DNA from: Lottia gigantea
Taxonomy: Eukaryota > Mollusca > Gastropoda > Lottiidae
Reading direction: 5' to 3'
DNA length: 64,000 bases
NCBI RefSeq assembly: GCF_000327385.1
Contig: NW_008709889.1
Coordinates: forward strand, 1,362,353 to 1,426,352
Of this stretch, positions 1 to 13,300 are shown piece by piece. The notes below the pieces were generated by a model. It searched no databases, was not told where the DNA came from, and was given only the letters and a program-made list of their open reading frames with translations. The translations under genes and the position numbers were made by a program. Numbering within the stretch: position 1 is the first letter of the stretch; the number at the start of each line of letters is the position of its first letter.

Positions 1-2015
1 TATAACAATACCACAACATATTTTTAATATTGAAATATATGAATAATTCAGAAGTGAAATATTCAGTTTTATCTACTATTACTGAAGTCAAGTTTTTTTA
101 TGCAAATAACCTCTGTACAGCTAAAAAGTTTTTTGGACTGTTATCTAGTTCTGAATACTCAATTTGCAGTTGATAAAATTCATGCTCGGCTTCCAGTAAT
201 ACATTTAAAATAGAAAGTATCACTTGAATTAGAGAGATATGATATAGAATATTGTTGCGAGGTCAGTTGAATTTAATCTGGATACTCTAGGCTTGAATAT
301 TTTTAGAAAAATATTCAGTTTTTGTGAAATATGTTAAAATGATGATTTTTATACTGTAACTGGAAACAATTTGATATGATTAACATTTGAATAAATTGCC
401 AACATGGTTGAAACGTCAAAATATATTTGTTAACGTAATTGTTATCCATATATTTGTGTCCAGATATGTAGTGCCCAATTACTAAATGCTGCTCAAAAAA
501 GCTTTTTATACAGGTACTATCTAGAAATATATAGATCATTAAGAGACCATTTTGCTTTCCTGTGTACTGAAGAATTACCATTGTTTATTTCTCATCATAA
601 AATTCTTAATTTTGTCCTTATACTATGCCTAGATAAATTTGAATGAAAAAAGTGTCAAATGAATTATTGAATTAATTCTTGTTCAGAAATCAAGAGAAAT
701 TTTATGACATATAACTTAGGAGCTGTTTCAATTTTTGATCTAACATATTTATGGATAAAGCAGCGCTCGTTGGCGTTGAATATCAACCTTGCTCAGTGAC
801 AATATTTTCTTAACTATTAGGCTGGGTTAATAACATTAATTAGTCAATGACACATATTTTACGCTACGGTTTGTCCTTATTGGTTACATTGATTCTGCTG
901 AGCAGATAATCTGGAATATTGAGAAAGTTTGTTTTTTTTAACTGTGAATCAAATTATTCTTTAACTCTTCTAGTGCTGGCTACTTCTGTTTTCTTAATCC
1001 AAGATTTTCATTGGTTACTTTAGATAATTTCTGCAAGGAGAGGCCTTTTTAATTCTTAATTTATATTATAGTCATATTTATATCGATATTGTGCATTGTT
1101 TTCATGATAATTTAGATTTTTATTTCAAAAGTATAACTTTTGTATATACAGTATATTATGCCTTTTGATCTGTTGTGAAATGTAGTCTTTTTCTTAAAGG
1201 TTTCCTTCCCATAATGTATAGTCTGTTTGTAATATGTTACTGTAAGTAAGAAATGATGTAGGTATAGTTATCATTGTTTTATATTATTATTATGTACAAA
1301 ATGTCTTATGTTAAAAAATGAAATGATTTCATGATAATGAACATAAATCTATAAAACATGACCTTATTGTTATTTTAATGAGCTGATAAGATCTCATCAT
1401 CAACTTCCCTTTACAAAATGAAACTTCTATGACTGGTTTGTATGCAAGATAATTTAATGTTATCTTTTAGTGATGTCCGTTCGCATTTCTTGTATGCACG
1501 ATAGGTGCTATCATTCTGATATTGATGAAACTTGCTATGCAGTCAAGTTTACACTGAAAGAGATGTCAAACCGATTTCTGGAAAGCAATCGCCGGAATTC
1601 GCTTTCATTTTAACGCATTGAATTTGGTCATGCTACACTCTGAAGCAGTACAAAACGCATCACACTGACTGCACTATAAACGGTATAAACCAATGCACCC
1701 TGAACATCCTCTCATTGGAACTTCTCGCAGGTAAAGATCATTCATTCCAAGATGGATGGCCTGTGAATCATCATGATCATAGATATAAATGGCAAACTTT
1801 CTTCAGGTATAATTTACGCCTTTTTTGATAGTGAAACAGTTTTGCAAAAAAAGCGGAATGCCCCTTTAAAAAGGTAAGGTGTTTTTAATCTGTGATATAA
1901 GCAAACAATAATGAATTACTCAAGTATCTATCTTCTGATTGGATAATTTGAATTGTGTACCCTCTACAAACATCAGTCATATGATGCTTCAAATAAAATG
2001 CAGCATTTTTCAAAT
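1..2015. other. Intergenic region, no gene recognised
   Basis: This AT-rich stretch has only short open frames without recognisable domains or codon bias. Around 1475-1570 there is a degenerate piece of a dispersed repeat that recurs near 14.66 kb, sharing the words cttgtatgcacgata and gatgaaactt. The rest could be the 3' untranslated region of a gene lying off the left edge, but nothing proves it. Confidence 0.5.
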
Positions 2016-2017
2016 AT

Positions 2018-2023
2018 TTTATT
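2018..2023 (-). terminator. Polyadenylation signal of WDR74
   Basis: TTTATT on the plus strand reads AATAAA in the sense of WDR74. It lies only 8 bp beyond the TGA stop, implying a very short 3' untranslated region. Confidence 0.5.
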
Positions 2024-2030
2024 TATAATA

Positions 2031-3284
2031 TCACTTTTTCATTTTTTTCACTTTTTCTGAGCTTGTAACTTTAACAGAGAGTCTTTTGCTTTTCCTCGAA
2101 GTTGGTTCTTTCAACTTATCACTGTTCTTTTCACTCTCATCTATACTCCTTGTGGAAGAACTAACATCTTTCCTTTTAGATTTGTAATTATTACCTCTCG
2201 GTGTCACCACTTCCAATTGATTCCAAATATCTTCTTCTAAATCATCTTCAGCTGTCATTGTCTCGTTCTCGACTTTTGTCTCATTCACCCCATCATCCTC
2301 AGTCATATCAATACCTTCATCTAAACTTTCACATTTCCAATTTTTATGTAAAAGTAAGCAATTCAGTCTTGACTTCAAATAAAATTTGTGCATTAGTTCC
2401 CTTGAAACAATATGATGTATTCGAACAAATCTATCAAGTCCACAAGTAACAACTAGAGGCATAGTTGGATGACACTGGATACTGCGCACAGAACCTGCAA
2501 ATCCTTTATATTTATGTACGACTCGACCTTTTCTGAAATCTAGCAAGGCTGTTTTACCTTGAGTGTTTCCCACCACAACCTGATCAGACTGTGTGTGGCA
2601 TATTCCAATTGCCATTAATGGATACTCGTCAAATGACATGTCAACTACAGGTCGACGCTGTGGTGTACGTGGATCATACAAACGTACTTGATGATAACCA
2701 GTACAAGTCACAATTTCTTGACTATTTGGTACAAATTGAGCACCCAGAACTTTAACAGGAACACGGAGATTCAACCAATCATTCCTAACATTTTTAGCCA
2801 TAAATATTGGTTTCTGTAGATTCTGCAAATCCCATATTTTTAAATCATTTTCGTCTCCACCAGCTGCGATCAAATTTTCATTGTGAGTATTGTGAACCAT
2901 GCAACATAGTTTATCACCTGCTTCAAACGATTCTACATCATACTTTCCATTCCAAACTTTGACCAATCCTGACTCTACTGCTGTGATGTAGTTATCATTT
3001 ATCCGAGATAAGCCCTTCAAAGGTCCAGTTCCGCCTGACAATTCAATGCGACTTCCTATCTTTTCCTCATTGTTTACAAAATCGAAGGTGTGAATTTCCC
3101 TATTTCTTAAACCATAGTAAAGATTCTGTTGACTCGATCCCTCCCAACACATAGCCAATATTTCCTTAGATCTGTCTGCACACTGGACGCTATTCAAATT
3201 GTTCCATGTCGATCGATTAACGTCTATCCCCTTTAATAACCCGGTTTCAGAACCAACCAACATGCTATACACGGAGGCTGCCAT
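2031..3284 (-). CDS. WDR74: WD repeat-containing protein 74 (WDR74/NSA1), intronless
   Basis: This is a nucleolar WD40 protein of 60S ribosome assembly. In the known family it works with the AAA ATPase NVL and the MTR4-exosome to mature pre-rRNA. The whole protein is one open frame. It opens with MAASVYSMLVGSETGLLKGI, matching the family start in which a V/LGTETGLLKG motif begins the first blade. WD-like blades follow, including VHNTHNENLIAAGGDENDLKIWD, QEIVTCTGYHQVRLYDPR and SVRSIQCHPTMPLVVTCGLD (each abridged to its core). The C-terminal ~100 residues are acidic then Lys/Ser-rich and end in KVKKMKK, a likely nucleolar targeting tail. I chose the ATG at 3284 because the family start lies there in a good context (AAGATGG); an in-frame ATG at 3323 would add 13 residues. 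Length is 417 aa, near the usual size. A polyadenylation hexamer lies 8 bp past the stop. Confidence 0.93.
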   Translation of the reverse strand: MAASVYSMLVGSETGLLKGIDVNRSTWNNLNSVQCADRSKEILAMCWEGSSQQNLYYGLRNREIHTFDFVNNEEKIGSRIELSGGTGPLKGLSRINDNYITAVESGLVKVWNGKYDVESFEAGDKLCCMVHNTHNENLIAAGGDENDLKIWDLQNLQKPIFMAKNVRNDWLNLRVPVKVLGAQFVPNSQEIVTCTGYHQVRLYDPRTPQRRPVVDMSFDEYPLMAIGICHTQSDQVVVGNTQGKTALLDFRKGRVVHKYKGFAGSVRSIQCHPTMPLVVTCGLDRFVRIHHIVSRELMHKFYLKSRLNCLLLHKNWKCESLDEGIDMTEDDGVNETKVENETMTAEDDLEEDIWNQLEVVTPRGNNYKSKRKDVSSSTRSIDESEKNSDKLKEPTSRKSKRLSVKVTSSEKVKKMKK

Positions 3285-4318
3285 CTTGTTTATTACGGAA
3301 GTAGATAATATTAAGGTCCGCACTGAACGAAGATATCATCCAATCAGTAGCAATTAATCGGGCGGCAGAAGTAATGGCATTGAAAGCGCGAACTGTGACT
3401 ACTGTTTAACAGTTAAAATAACATCATTTTTTTATTTAGGGTAATCAATTAATTTATTAGGTAACAGTAAATTGGAAGAGACAATAATCCAATTGCACAA
3501 TTGCATAGAATGATGATTTTTTTCCACTTTCTGTACTCTCAATTCAACGACAATTAAACATGCCCCTCCCTTCGGGCTCGGTCCTCTTCTTTTTTCTTAT
3601 TCCTATCCTAAAATATTTCTTCAATTTAAGTTCAATCTTTTTTCAATCTTCAGAACCTCAGTATCACTGTATTTGTCACAGAGAATCCCCACCCATTCAG
3701 AACCACTACTTAGCCAGAGTCTACCGTTCTACCATGATTACTTACGGTACTTCCAAAACTAAAACACAACAAAAGTCAAAACAGTAGTGACGAAAGTAGG
3801 CCTACACTGTCACTAACTAACTATGCTAAATTCACCTTATCTTGTACTGAACATTTATCTCTTTATTTGTGACCTTGGCCAGTGCTTTACATAGAAGTTT
3901 TTAGGAACTTCTTCACTCCTAACACTAACTTTAGAGGACTTTTCCAATGACATTAACACAACATTTTATTCTATGACCAAATAAGGCCGAATTCCATGTG
4001 TACCCAACTTAAATAAAAGCTGCAATATCCAACCAAAATTCTTTACCTTAGATGGTCCAATTTTCCGCTAACTTGTGATCTCAATCAAAAGCCTAAATAT
4101 TAATAGATAAATCAACCTGCATGTTTATATAAATATTTTTGAAGCAAAGAATATTTTGCTCAGTAAATGGCATTTTTTTTATTTTTAGGACTAGTCTTCA
4201 AGAATGGTTTAGTTAAAAATAAAGAAGAGACAGTACCATTCATTCTCATCAACATCTCATCTTTTTGTAAACTAACACAATACCTCAAAAATCATATGTT
4301 CTATTTCTAAGCGCAGGA
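3285..4318. promoter_or_regulatory. Divergent intergenic region between WDR74 and DBF4
   Basis: About 1 kb separates the start codon of WDR74 (-) from the first coding exon of DBF4 (+), so both promoters should lie here. Both genes are typically proliferation-linked, but no specific element could be assigned. An open frame at 3560-3787 shows no family resemblance and is treated as chance. Confidence 0.4.
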
Positions 4319-7300
4319 ATGAAGAAAGACTATGGAGATATTAAACAGTTTTCTGGAAGTAAGTTGAATAAATCTTAAAAGTTTCATTTCATTAAGTATG
4401 TTGATATTGGTGGAATGGAAAACTGGATTGATGAAATTGAAATGTCTTCATTTAACATCTTGCCAAATTAGTCTGGTACCTATTGCATCAATTTTTGTCC
4501 AATCTGCATATTGCAAGGAATTGCGACAGAGAAGAATAAGTTTCAACATGTTTCACTTTCAGCATTAAAAACATTCTTATTTCAGAAAAGAGTGCACCCA
4601 AGGGTGCCAAAAAGAAGTTGGAGTTTAAACAGAAGTTACCATTGTCAGGGAAAACTATTTATCTAGATGTAAAAGATGTTAGGCATCGGAAGAAATTAGA
4701 TGATTCTTTAAAATCATTAGGGGCAGTACGTATTATTTTAGTTATTATTGAGTTTATTTTTTGACGGCAGGGGTAGGTAAGATACTCTTACTTACCCTAT
4801 GCCCAATAATTAAGATAAATCTCTCTGTTACTTTTTGTGACGATGATTAGCACGATATCAATATGTATGGATGGATATTTTCAGTTTTCTATTGTTAAAG
4901 TTAGAATTTTATTGAGGTGGAATTTAAGTTGTTGAAACTATGTTTTAATTCTGACCTAAAATCTTTACTACACCACTTACATAAAGAGAAAAAAAATCAA
5001 CACTCACTGTAAGCTAACCCAAATATTTTGAACGACTAATTTTTATACGCCAACATGAAATGGGGGGGAGGAGATTGCTGTCACCCATGTCTGTCCACAT
5101 TTGCTGGTAAACACACTACAAGTCACAATTCTTGACGGATTTTGATGAAACTTGGTATGATTGTTTTCGTACTCAATCAAGGATGAACCCTATTGAAAAT
5201 CAGAAGAATCAAAATATATTAAGTATGAGTTATTTCCCTTGTACTTGAAAATTTTTAGCTCGTCAACACTCTAGAAAGGACAATTCTTAATGGATTTTGA
5301 CGAAACTTGGTATGAATGTTCGTAATCAGAAAATCAGAAGAATTGAAAAATATTAAGTATGAGTTGTTGCCCTTGTTCTTGAAAACGCGTTCAGGGAGCC
5401 GCAGTGACTCAGTGAGTTAGATGCTTACTCGCTAACCTGAAGGTCCATGGTTCAATCCCGGCATAGGTCGAGATAATATCTTCTGATTTTTCAACCCGGT
5501 TTCCCCCTGTCAGTGATGCAGGTAAGAGGGGCTGACATGGAAAAAGCTTCTAGTGACCTAGTCGTTCGGATGGGACAATAAACCGAAGCCCTGTGTGCTA
5601 CAGGCTGTGTACGTTAAAGATTCCTCGACAGTTGGAAATCGAAAAAGAGCAGGCTAATGCTAATTTCTCTCATGGCACCCTGCATGGCGTTGCCCGTCTT
5701 CATTAGCGCACACAGAAAAGTAGGATGTAAAACTCCATTCATTTCATTTGGAATTTTTAGCTTGTTAACACTCAAGAAGGCACAATTCTTGCTGGATTTG
5801 GATGAAACTTGGTGTGAGTGTTCGTAATCACCAAAGGTTAAACCCTATGGAAAATCAATAGATTCCGAAAAATATTTAGTATGAGTTAATTCCCTTGTTC
5901 TTGAAAACACGTTCAATTTTTAGCTCGTAAACACTCTAAAAGAAACAATTCTTGACCGATTTGATGAAACTTGGTGTTCGAGTGTTGCGTAATCACCCAA
6001 GGATGAACCCTATTGAAAATCAGAAAAATATTAAGCATCAGTTTTTGAGAACGTGTTCAATTTTTAGCTTGTAAACACTATAGAAGGCTCAATTCTTGAC
6101 AGATTTTGCTGAAACTTGGTGAAAATGTTTATTATCACCCATTTTTTTAAGAACAAGGGCAATAACTCTATAAATAATATTATTCAGTATCGCCCTAAAG
6201 AGTTCAAAAGAAGTGTATGACTGAAGGTTGAATATTTCACACTGGTGATTATTACTGTATTGCTGAATTTTTTTACTCAAAATCGAAGCTACCAGTGGGC
6301 GTAAATTACCTTGCCTGGCAAGCTATCTTTGTTATTTTCAGGAAGTGGAGAAGTTTTTAAGTAAAGAGATTAACTATGTGATATCAAGTAACACAAATAC
6401 TACCCTTCCCAATAAAACTAATGATGGAAATAAAGATAGACCTGACAGCCCTTCTTTTGTGTCTACACCTAGTCCCTTTAACAGTGGTCAAGGTGGTTCT
6501 CCTACCGAAAATTATAAACAAAAAACTGTAAGTTCACATAGTAAAGATTCAGGAGTATTTGTTTGAAGACAGAAGCAATTAAATGTTATGAATTATCCAA
6601 GACTTTTTTAGGTTGAATATATTTTTTTTACTTCGCTAAATAAGTTGTTCCAAACACAATTAGGTGAATAAACTTTCAAAATAACTATGTTTCAGACCAT
6701 ATACTTTTACTGATACTATTTCTGAAAATATTTACACATACTTTAATCACTGACTGCAAATAGAATAATAAGTTGGTAATACCAAAAATGAAATATAATA
6801 AAACTTCTATATTTTTTTCTAGCAAACACGAGCTCAAGCTATGGTTAAACTTGCTCAGTCACAGGTTCAGGTATTTAATACTATGTTTTACACTTTAGCA
6901 TTTCTGTGGTACTTTATCTACTGAATGGATTGTCATCTTGTCTATATTCTTTGTTTGCTTGTTTTAGATTTTACTGTATGGATTATTTTATTGTTACAGA
7001 TAACACCAGTACTGCAAAATGCTGAAAAATTTGGAATTAAAGTTGTACCATTGGAAGGTAAGGATAAAGTGTACATATACTCTGCTCATGCGCCCACCTT
7101 TATTAAACAATAAAGTCACCCACGACTTTTTAACGCAATAAAAACGACTGATAAGCGACCACCTTCATTACATGACCAGTGACCATGTATTTACACTCAA
7201 AATCACCAAATTATCATTATCTCCCCTGTATAAACATCACATGATTTGTCACGTCGGTGAGATTAATCGAGATTATAGTTCATCAGCAATTTGCTAATCA

Positions 7301-10300
7301 TCAATTGATTAATTCAATGTCACGCTGGCTTGTTAATTAATTATATCAGTTTAAAGATATAAATGGCAGTAAAAAATATATTTCTTTATATTTCTTCATT
7401 TCCAAAATGTTGAAGGCTATAAGCAGAGTTTTAACATAAGATGAGAGGGTAAAGGTCATCAATTTATCGAAAGCTGGGAAAAGCGGTCGACAAATTGCCG
7501 ATGAATTTGGTGTTGGAGAGACGCAAATTCAGGGAATATTAAAACACAAAGCAGAAATTATGGACAATTTTGAAAGCAATGTTTCCCCCAACTGAAATTA
7601 ACAATAGAGATATGGCGATAATTCTTTCGATTTTGTAATGTAGAGATTCTGAGCTTTCCAGTGATATAAGACATGCATGCCTTATGTGCAAATTCAAAAC
7701 CCCATTCACTTAATATGGGACTATTATTAGATAAATCGACTAATTAGATTAACCTGGCTGTCAACCCCAATAGAAATCAAAGTTTAAGTAGTTTTAAAGA
7801 CACCCTCCCTTCTATATTTCTTTAAAATGTTTTGTGTCCAGTAAAGGTATATAAATAAGCTCTAGGATGGATTGAACCATGTTATACTGTAAGTTGAGCT
7901 TATGGAAGCACATTAAACGTATTCCCCCACTTAATTTTCCAACTTTCTTATTTCTTACCCGATTTTCACCGAACTTGGTATGTATGTGTATAATCCAATT
8001 CTAAATTTGATGGATATATCGAATTTGCTTGCGCATTACTAACTTTCTTACTTCTTATCCGAATTTCACCAAACTTGGTATGCATGTGTATAATCGAAGT
8101 CTAAATTTGATGAAAATATAGAATTTTTGTTGTGCGCATGCACATTACCAACCTGCTTATTTCTTATCCGAATTTCACCAAACTTGGTATATATGTGTAT
8201 AATCCAATTCTAAATTTGATGGAAATATTGAATTTTTGTTGTGCGTATGCGCATTACCAAATTTATTATTTCTTATCCGGGTTTCATCAAACTTGGTATG
8301 TATGTGTATAATCGACAAATATTCTTTTATTCCTAGTAAATATACTTTAAACTCCAGGCATTTTGGATATTTGCATTTAGAGATGCAGAAAAGTATTTAC
8401 ATCAATGTAATTGCAATAGACCATCTTCGTATGTACCTGAATGTCGTAATCCGCCCTGCATCAGTACTGTTATTAGAACAGTTCTAATGAAATAAAATAA
8501 TTGAACTAGCAAATTAATGACTTTCTCTCCTAAGAGACCACCTTCATTAATAGACCGCTTTAGATTCATCCCTTAAGTGGTCCCAATGCAGGTTTTACTG
8601 TATATCTTTTCTGGAGAGAAAGACCCCAAGACTTCTTCCTGTCATTGCATACACTAACCATATAAGCATGTACAGAATTGATTAGCTGCTAACCTGTCAC
8701 AGTGCATAATATTTGAGAAGTATTTGAGACTGAGCTACCTTCTGTTAGGAGTTACTTATAGAATGAACTATATTATCTATTTCAGCTGCATTGAAATGGG
8801 TAGAAAAAGAATTCAGCAAGTTACAAACAACTAGTACAGCTTTCAAACCTCAGGTATGAAATAACTCTATTTTGTCTATTTTTATACTCTCACATGGAAA
8901 TATGGGAGCATATTGCTGTCACCCCTTTCCATCAGTCCGTCTGTCAACATTTCTTGTGAACACAATAGAGACTACAGTTTTTATACGCCCACATGAAATG
9001 GGGGGCGTATATTGCCGTCACCTCTTTCCGTCGGTCTGCCCGTCCATCCATCCACAATTGGTCGTAAACACTCTACAAGGCACAATTCTTGACTGATTTC
9101 AACGAAACTTGGTATGGTTGTAATCACCCAAGGATGAACCCTATTGAAAATCAGACGAATCCAAAAATATTTACTATGAGTTATTGCCCTTGTTCTTGAA
9201 ACGCTCGTAAACACTCTAGAAGGTGCAATTCATGACTGATTTTGATGAAACTTGGTATGAGTGTTCATAATCGCACAAAGATAAACCCTATCGAAAATCA
9301 GAAAACCTGACGGATTTTAATGAAATTTGGCTTGAGTGTTGGTTATCACCCAAGGATGAACTCTATTGAAAATCAGAAGAATCTAGAAATATTGAGTATG
9401 AGTTATAGCCCTTATTCTTTAAAACGCGTTCAATTTTTATCTTGTAAACACTCTAGAAGGCAAAATTCTTGATGGAGTTTAACGAAATTTGGCTTGAGAT
9501 TTTGTTATCACCCAAGGATAAAGCCTATTGAAAATCAGAAAAATCAAAAAAATATTAAGTATGAGTTATTGCCCTTGATCTTGAAAACTCCTTCAATCTG
9601 TAGCTCATTAAAACTCTAGAAGGAATGATTCTTGCCGAATTTTGACAAAACTTGGTTTTATTATTCATTACCGCGCTGAAGATTGAATATTTGTCTTCTA
9701 GAGTTTTCATGAGCTAAAGATTGAACACGTTTTCAAGAACTAGGGCAATAACTCATACTCAATATTATTCAGTATCTCCCTAAAGAGTTTAAAAGAAGTG
9801 TATGACTGGTGATTGTTACTGTAATGCTAAATATTTATGTTCAAAATCAAAGCTGCCAGTGGGCGTATATTACCTTGCCTGGCAAGCTATCTTAATGAAA
9901 TTTGGTGTGATCATTTGCATTGATGAGATCTTGGACAAGTTTGAATTTTATGATATTTCGATGAACAATCTTTGAGTTACCGGTATTACCCTTGACTTAG
10001 GAAAAATTTGTTTGTGAACACATTAGAGACTACAGTTTTCAATTGATTTTAATGTAACATGGTGTGATCATGTATATTGATGTATTTGGGTTATTGATAT
10101 TGATTTTAAAAATTTGGTGGAATTTCTCAGCATAAATAACTGGCAGTAAATATATCATTGAATTCAAACTGTTAAAATTTCTTTAATGTGAGAAAATTTA
10201 TATTTTAGTCACTAAAGACTGTATTATCATTTCTGACAGCTGCCAGTGGGCGTGTGTTACCTTGCCTGGCAAGCTATCTTAACTGATTTAAATGAAACTT

Positions 10301-13300
10301 GCTGTGATTTATTTTGATGTGGTCTTGAACAAATTCATTCAAAGTGGAAGATTTTTCATTGAACGGATTTTGAGTTATTGCCCTTTACCTAGTCAAAACG
10401 CGACAAAATTTGTTTGTGAACACAATAGAGACTACAGTTTTCATCCGATTTAAATGAAATTATTAATGTATTGTGGTGATGATAGTTGCATTTGTTTAAG
10501 TCTGTTTCGGCTGGACGATATTGGTCAAAAGCAATACCGCGATATTAGAGCTGATAATATCACGATATTGATATATTGATAATATGGGTATATATGGCAA
10601 TATTTTGATTTCCTGAGATATTGATCATTCTGCCACCAGATCTGCATTTTACTGCAAAAGATTGTCTCTTGGGCCATGTCATCTTCTTTATAGCAAAAAT
10701 AGTTCCATGTATCACTAATGCTGTTTTTTTTTTGGCACCAACGCTCCTACATTGAGATTTTCTACCAACGCCATGTTTTTCCTTTTACCCTAGTAACAAG
10801 GTGTGAAAATAACTAATTGATTTGTTTTTCGATAGAACTAAATCTTATCAATTTTCATTTTCGTCCACAAATATGCTGGTCAGGTATATTTGCAGTGCGT
10901 TCTTCAAACGCTCTGCATTGTTTTGTTTTTGTGTTGTTTTTTTTTCGAATTCTGGTCAGAGCGCCCAGCCAAAACTATACATGTCACATAAATACTGTTA
11001 ACATTTCTCCCGTTAATGTCGCGAGACTAAATCTGATGAATGTATTTTCATGCATTTTTTTCCAACCGGAAATGACGTAGGATAAAATCCATTTTACATT
11101 TTCGCTAATTTACGGCTCCAATTTTGATCGATCTTTTTTGTTAATAAGTTCACGCAAACGGCTAAAAGATAGCAATTAAAAATTTCTTATATTTTGAATT
11201 TTGTCGCTGACTTGTTTAGCTTTAATTTTTGAGTTTTTTCACTTCTACAATTTTATTTCGATCGATATGAAAGCTTACAGATAGACATTTTGATTGCGAT
11301 CTAAAATCAATTTTCAAAGTTTCGATATCACTTCCGGTTTTGACGTTATTCGCTCGTAAAGTTGAAATTTCAACTTCCGGAATTTTGCAGATATTTGAAA
11401 AATTCTTTTTGCAATTAGTTAGAGTACTCTCCATAAAGATGGATAAATTTGACCCGGAAGTATAGGGTCAGACGCCATCTTGATACGCCTAATTTTCATA
11501 AAACTCAAAATGGCGCCTTAGGGGTAACGCTGATGTGTGTGATTTTAGTGTCAATAGAATCTGCATTCGATTGCTAAGAAAACACGGGAATCCGATTTTT
11601 GAATTTTGGCTTTACTTTTTTTTTAATTTCCGGTTTTATTTTTTCAGTAACTGTTATGGCATATATCTAGTTACCTTGACCTTTGGTGACCTGCACAAAT
11701 GTTATGGCCCCTAACGAGATCTATCTAAAAATATATTTGCCTTTGTCAAGCGACAAAGGTTCTAAAGCCATTTGAAAATCGCAATTTTTATCTTTAAAAA
11801 GCTCTGTCACGTGACCTTATTATCATACGACAAAATTTATTCATTTCCTTAACGTGTGCGATTTTTTTCTTTCTGAAGATATATCACACTTGATATATTG
11901 ATCAATATTGCGCTTTTTAAAATTTTAAAATTTACAATGACGTCTGTAGTAACTGTGCGTAATTTGGTTTTTGCCATGTAAACTCAAACCTTTAACGTAT
12001 AACAACGAATATCTTATGATCTAATTGTGTAGATGCTTGGAATTTTGAACATCATTTAACATTGTACCCATAGCAGACATAGCAAAATTTTGGGGGTGGG
12101 CGTGGCACTTCCAGGATATATATTATATATTTGTAATTTATCATAACTTGCAAAGTATACATTTTTCACCGATAATATTTTGCAGGAAAATAGGTCACTA
12201 GTTTGGCCAATATCGTAGGAAGATCAATCTGTTTGGGTTTTTTTACTTTTAAAAAAGGAATAGGTCTTACAATTGACTAAATTTTCATTTTTGACCTTCA
12301 TCTTTGATGACCTTGACCTTTTCAAGGTTAAAAGTCATTGATCTATAATGTCAATTCATGTTTTGATCTATGATGTCCGACACCTCTTTCTGGTTTTATA
12401 GGCTTCCAAAAACAGCAATTTTCAAAACTTTTAAGGCTCATATCTAGTGACCTTGACCTGTGGTGACTATGTCGTCTGAACAAAAGTCATAGCCCTTGAC
12501 GACATCTATCACATGGTGCCTTTGGTTTTGTTGTACGATGTTTACATCCGTTTTAATAGCCATTTAAATATTGGGAATAAAACAATAACTCAAGCCAAGT
12601 GCCAGGAATATTATTAATTGTTTGGAACATGGATTCCTATATTTCAAAAATTATAAATACGGAAGAGACTGATCCAATCCACACACAAAAAAATCAATTC
12701 TAAAAATGTACTTTTGAAAAAAATTTTCGTACGGTAAATTATGCAGCATAACCATAAATTCCATGAACGCAATGTTTGAGTGCAGTTGCGCTTATGACTC
12801 TAGTTCTTTCATTGTTACCGAATAATTCGATTTCTTTTAAATATCCTCCGAACAGGAATTAGTTTTGTTTTAGAACAGCACAATTTTTTTTTTTTTTTTC
12901 AATAGAGGCCATAGGACTTGCTGATTCGGTGCTATCACGGTCATATGGTCACAGGATAATATTATCGAAAGTAGATCGACTAACCCAAATTGTCGTAACC
13001 ATACTATCAATATCATACTATATTGGTAATTAGATCTAGGCCTGGCGTATCGACTAGGTCTAACCTTTTATACAAATGGACCAAGTGTTACGAAGTCGCA
13101 TTATAAATAACACATAGTAGGCTAGAAGAAATCTATTAAAAAAGTGAAAGTGAAATGCATGGCGGCGGTCTATTTTTATTAACAACAGAAACATACAATT
13201 CTGCCACTTCGTTTCTGGGATGCTGTGTTAATTTTTATGACAAAACAATGTTTGCAGTGAATCTGCTATTGTTAACTTTATTTCGACATTTTAATCATCA

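Noticed and set aside
3560-3787. 75-residue frame in the WDR74-DBF4 spacer
   Set aside because: Hydrophobic and low-complexity, with no family resemblance and no splice partners. It is probably untranslated or promoter sequence.
8872-9214. Frames over the transposon ends near 9 kb, 15.3 kb and 47.6 kb
   Set aside because: The same sequence recurs at every TATACGCCCAC element, on either strand, with frame breaks between copies, so it is not coding.
10817-11434. Open frames on both strands in DBF4 intron 6
   Set aside because: They lie in interspersed repeats, overlap each other on opposite strands and show no domain.
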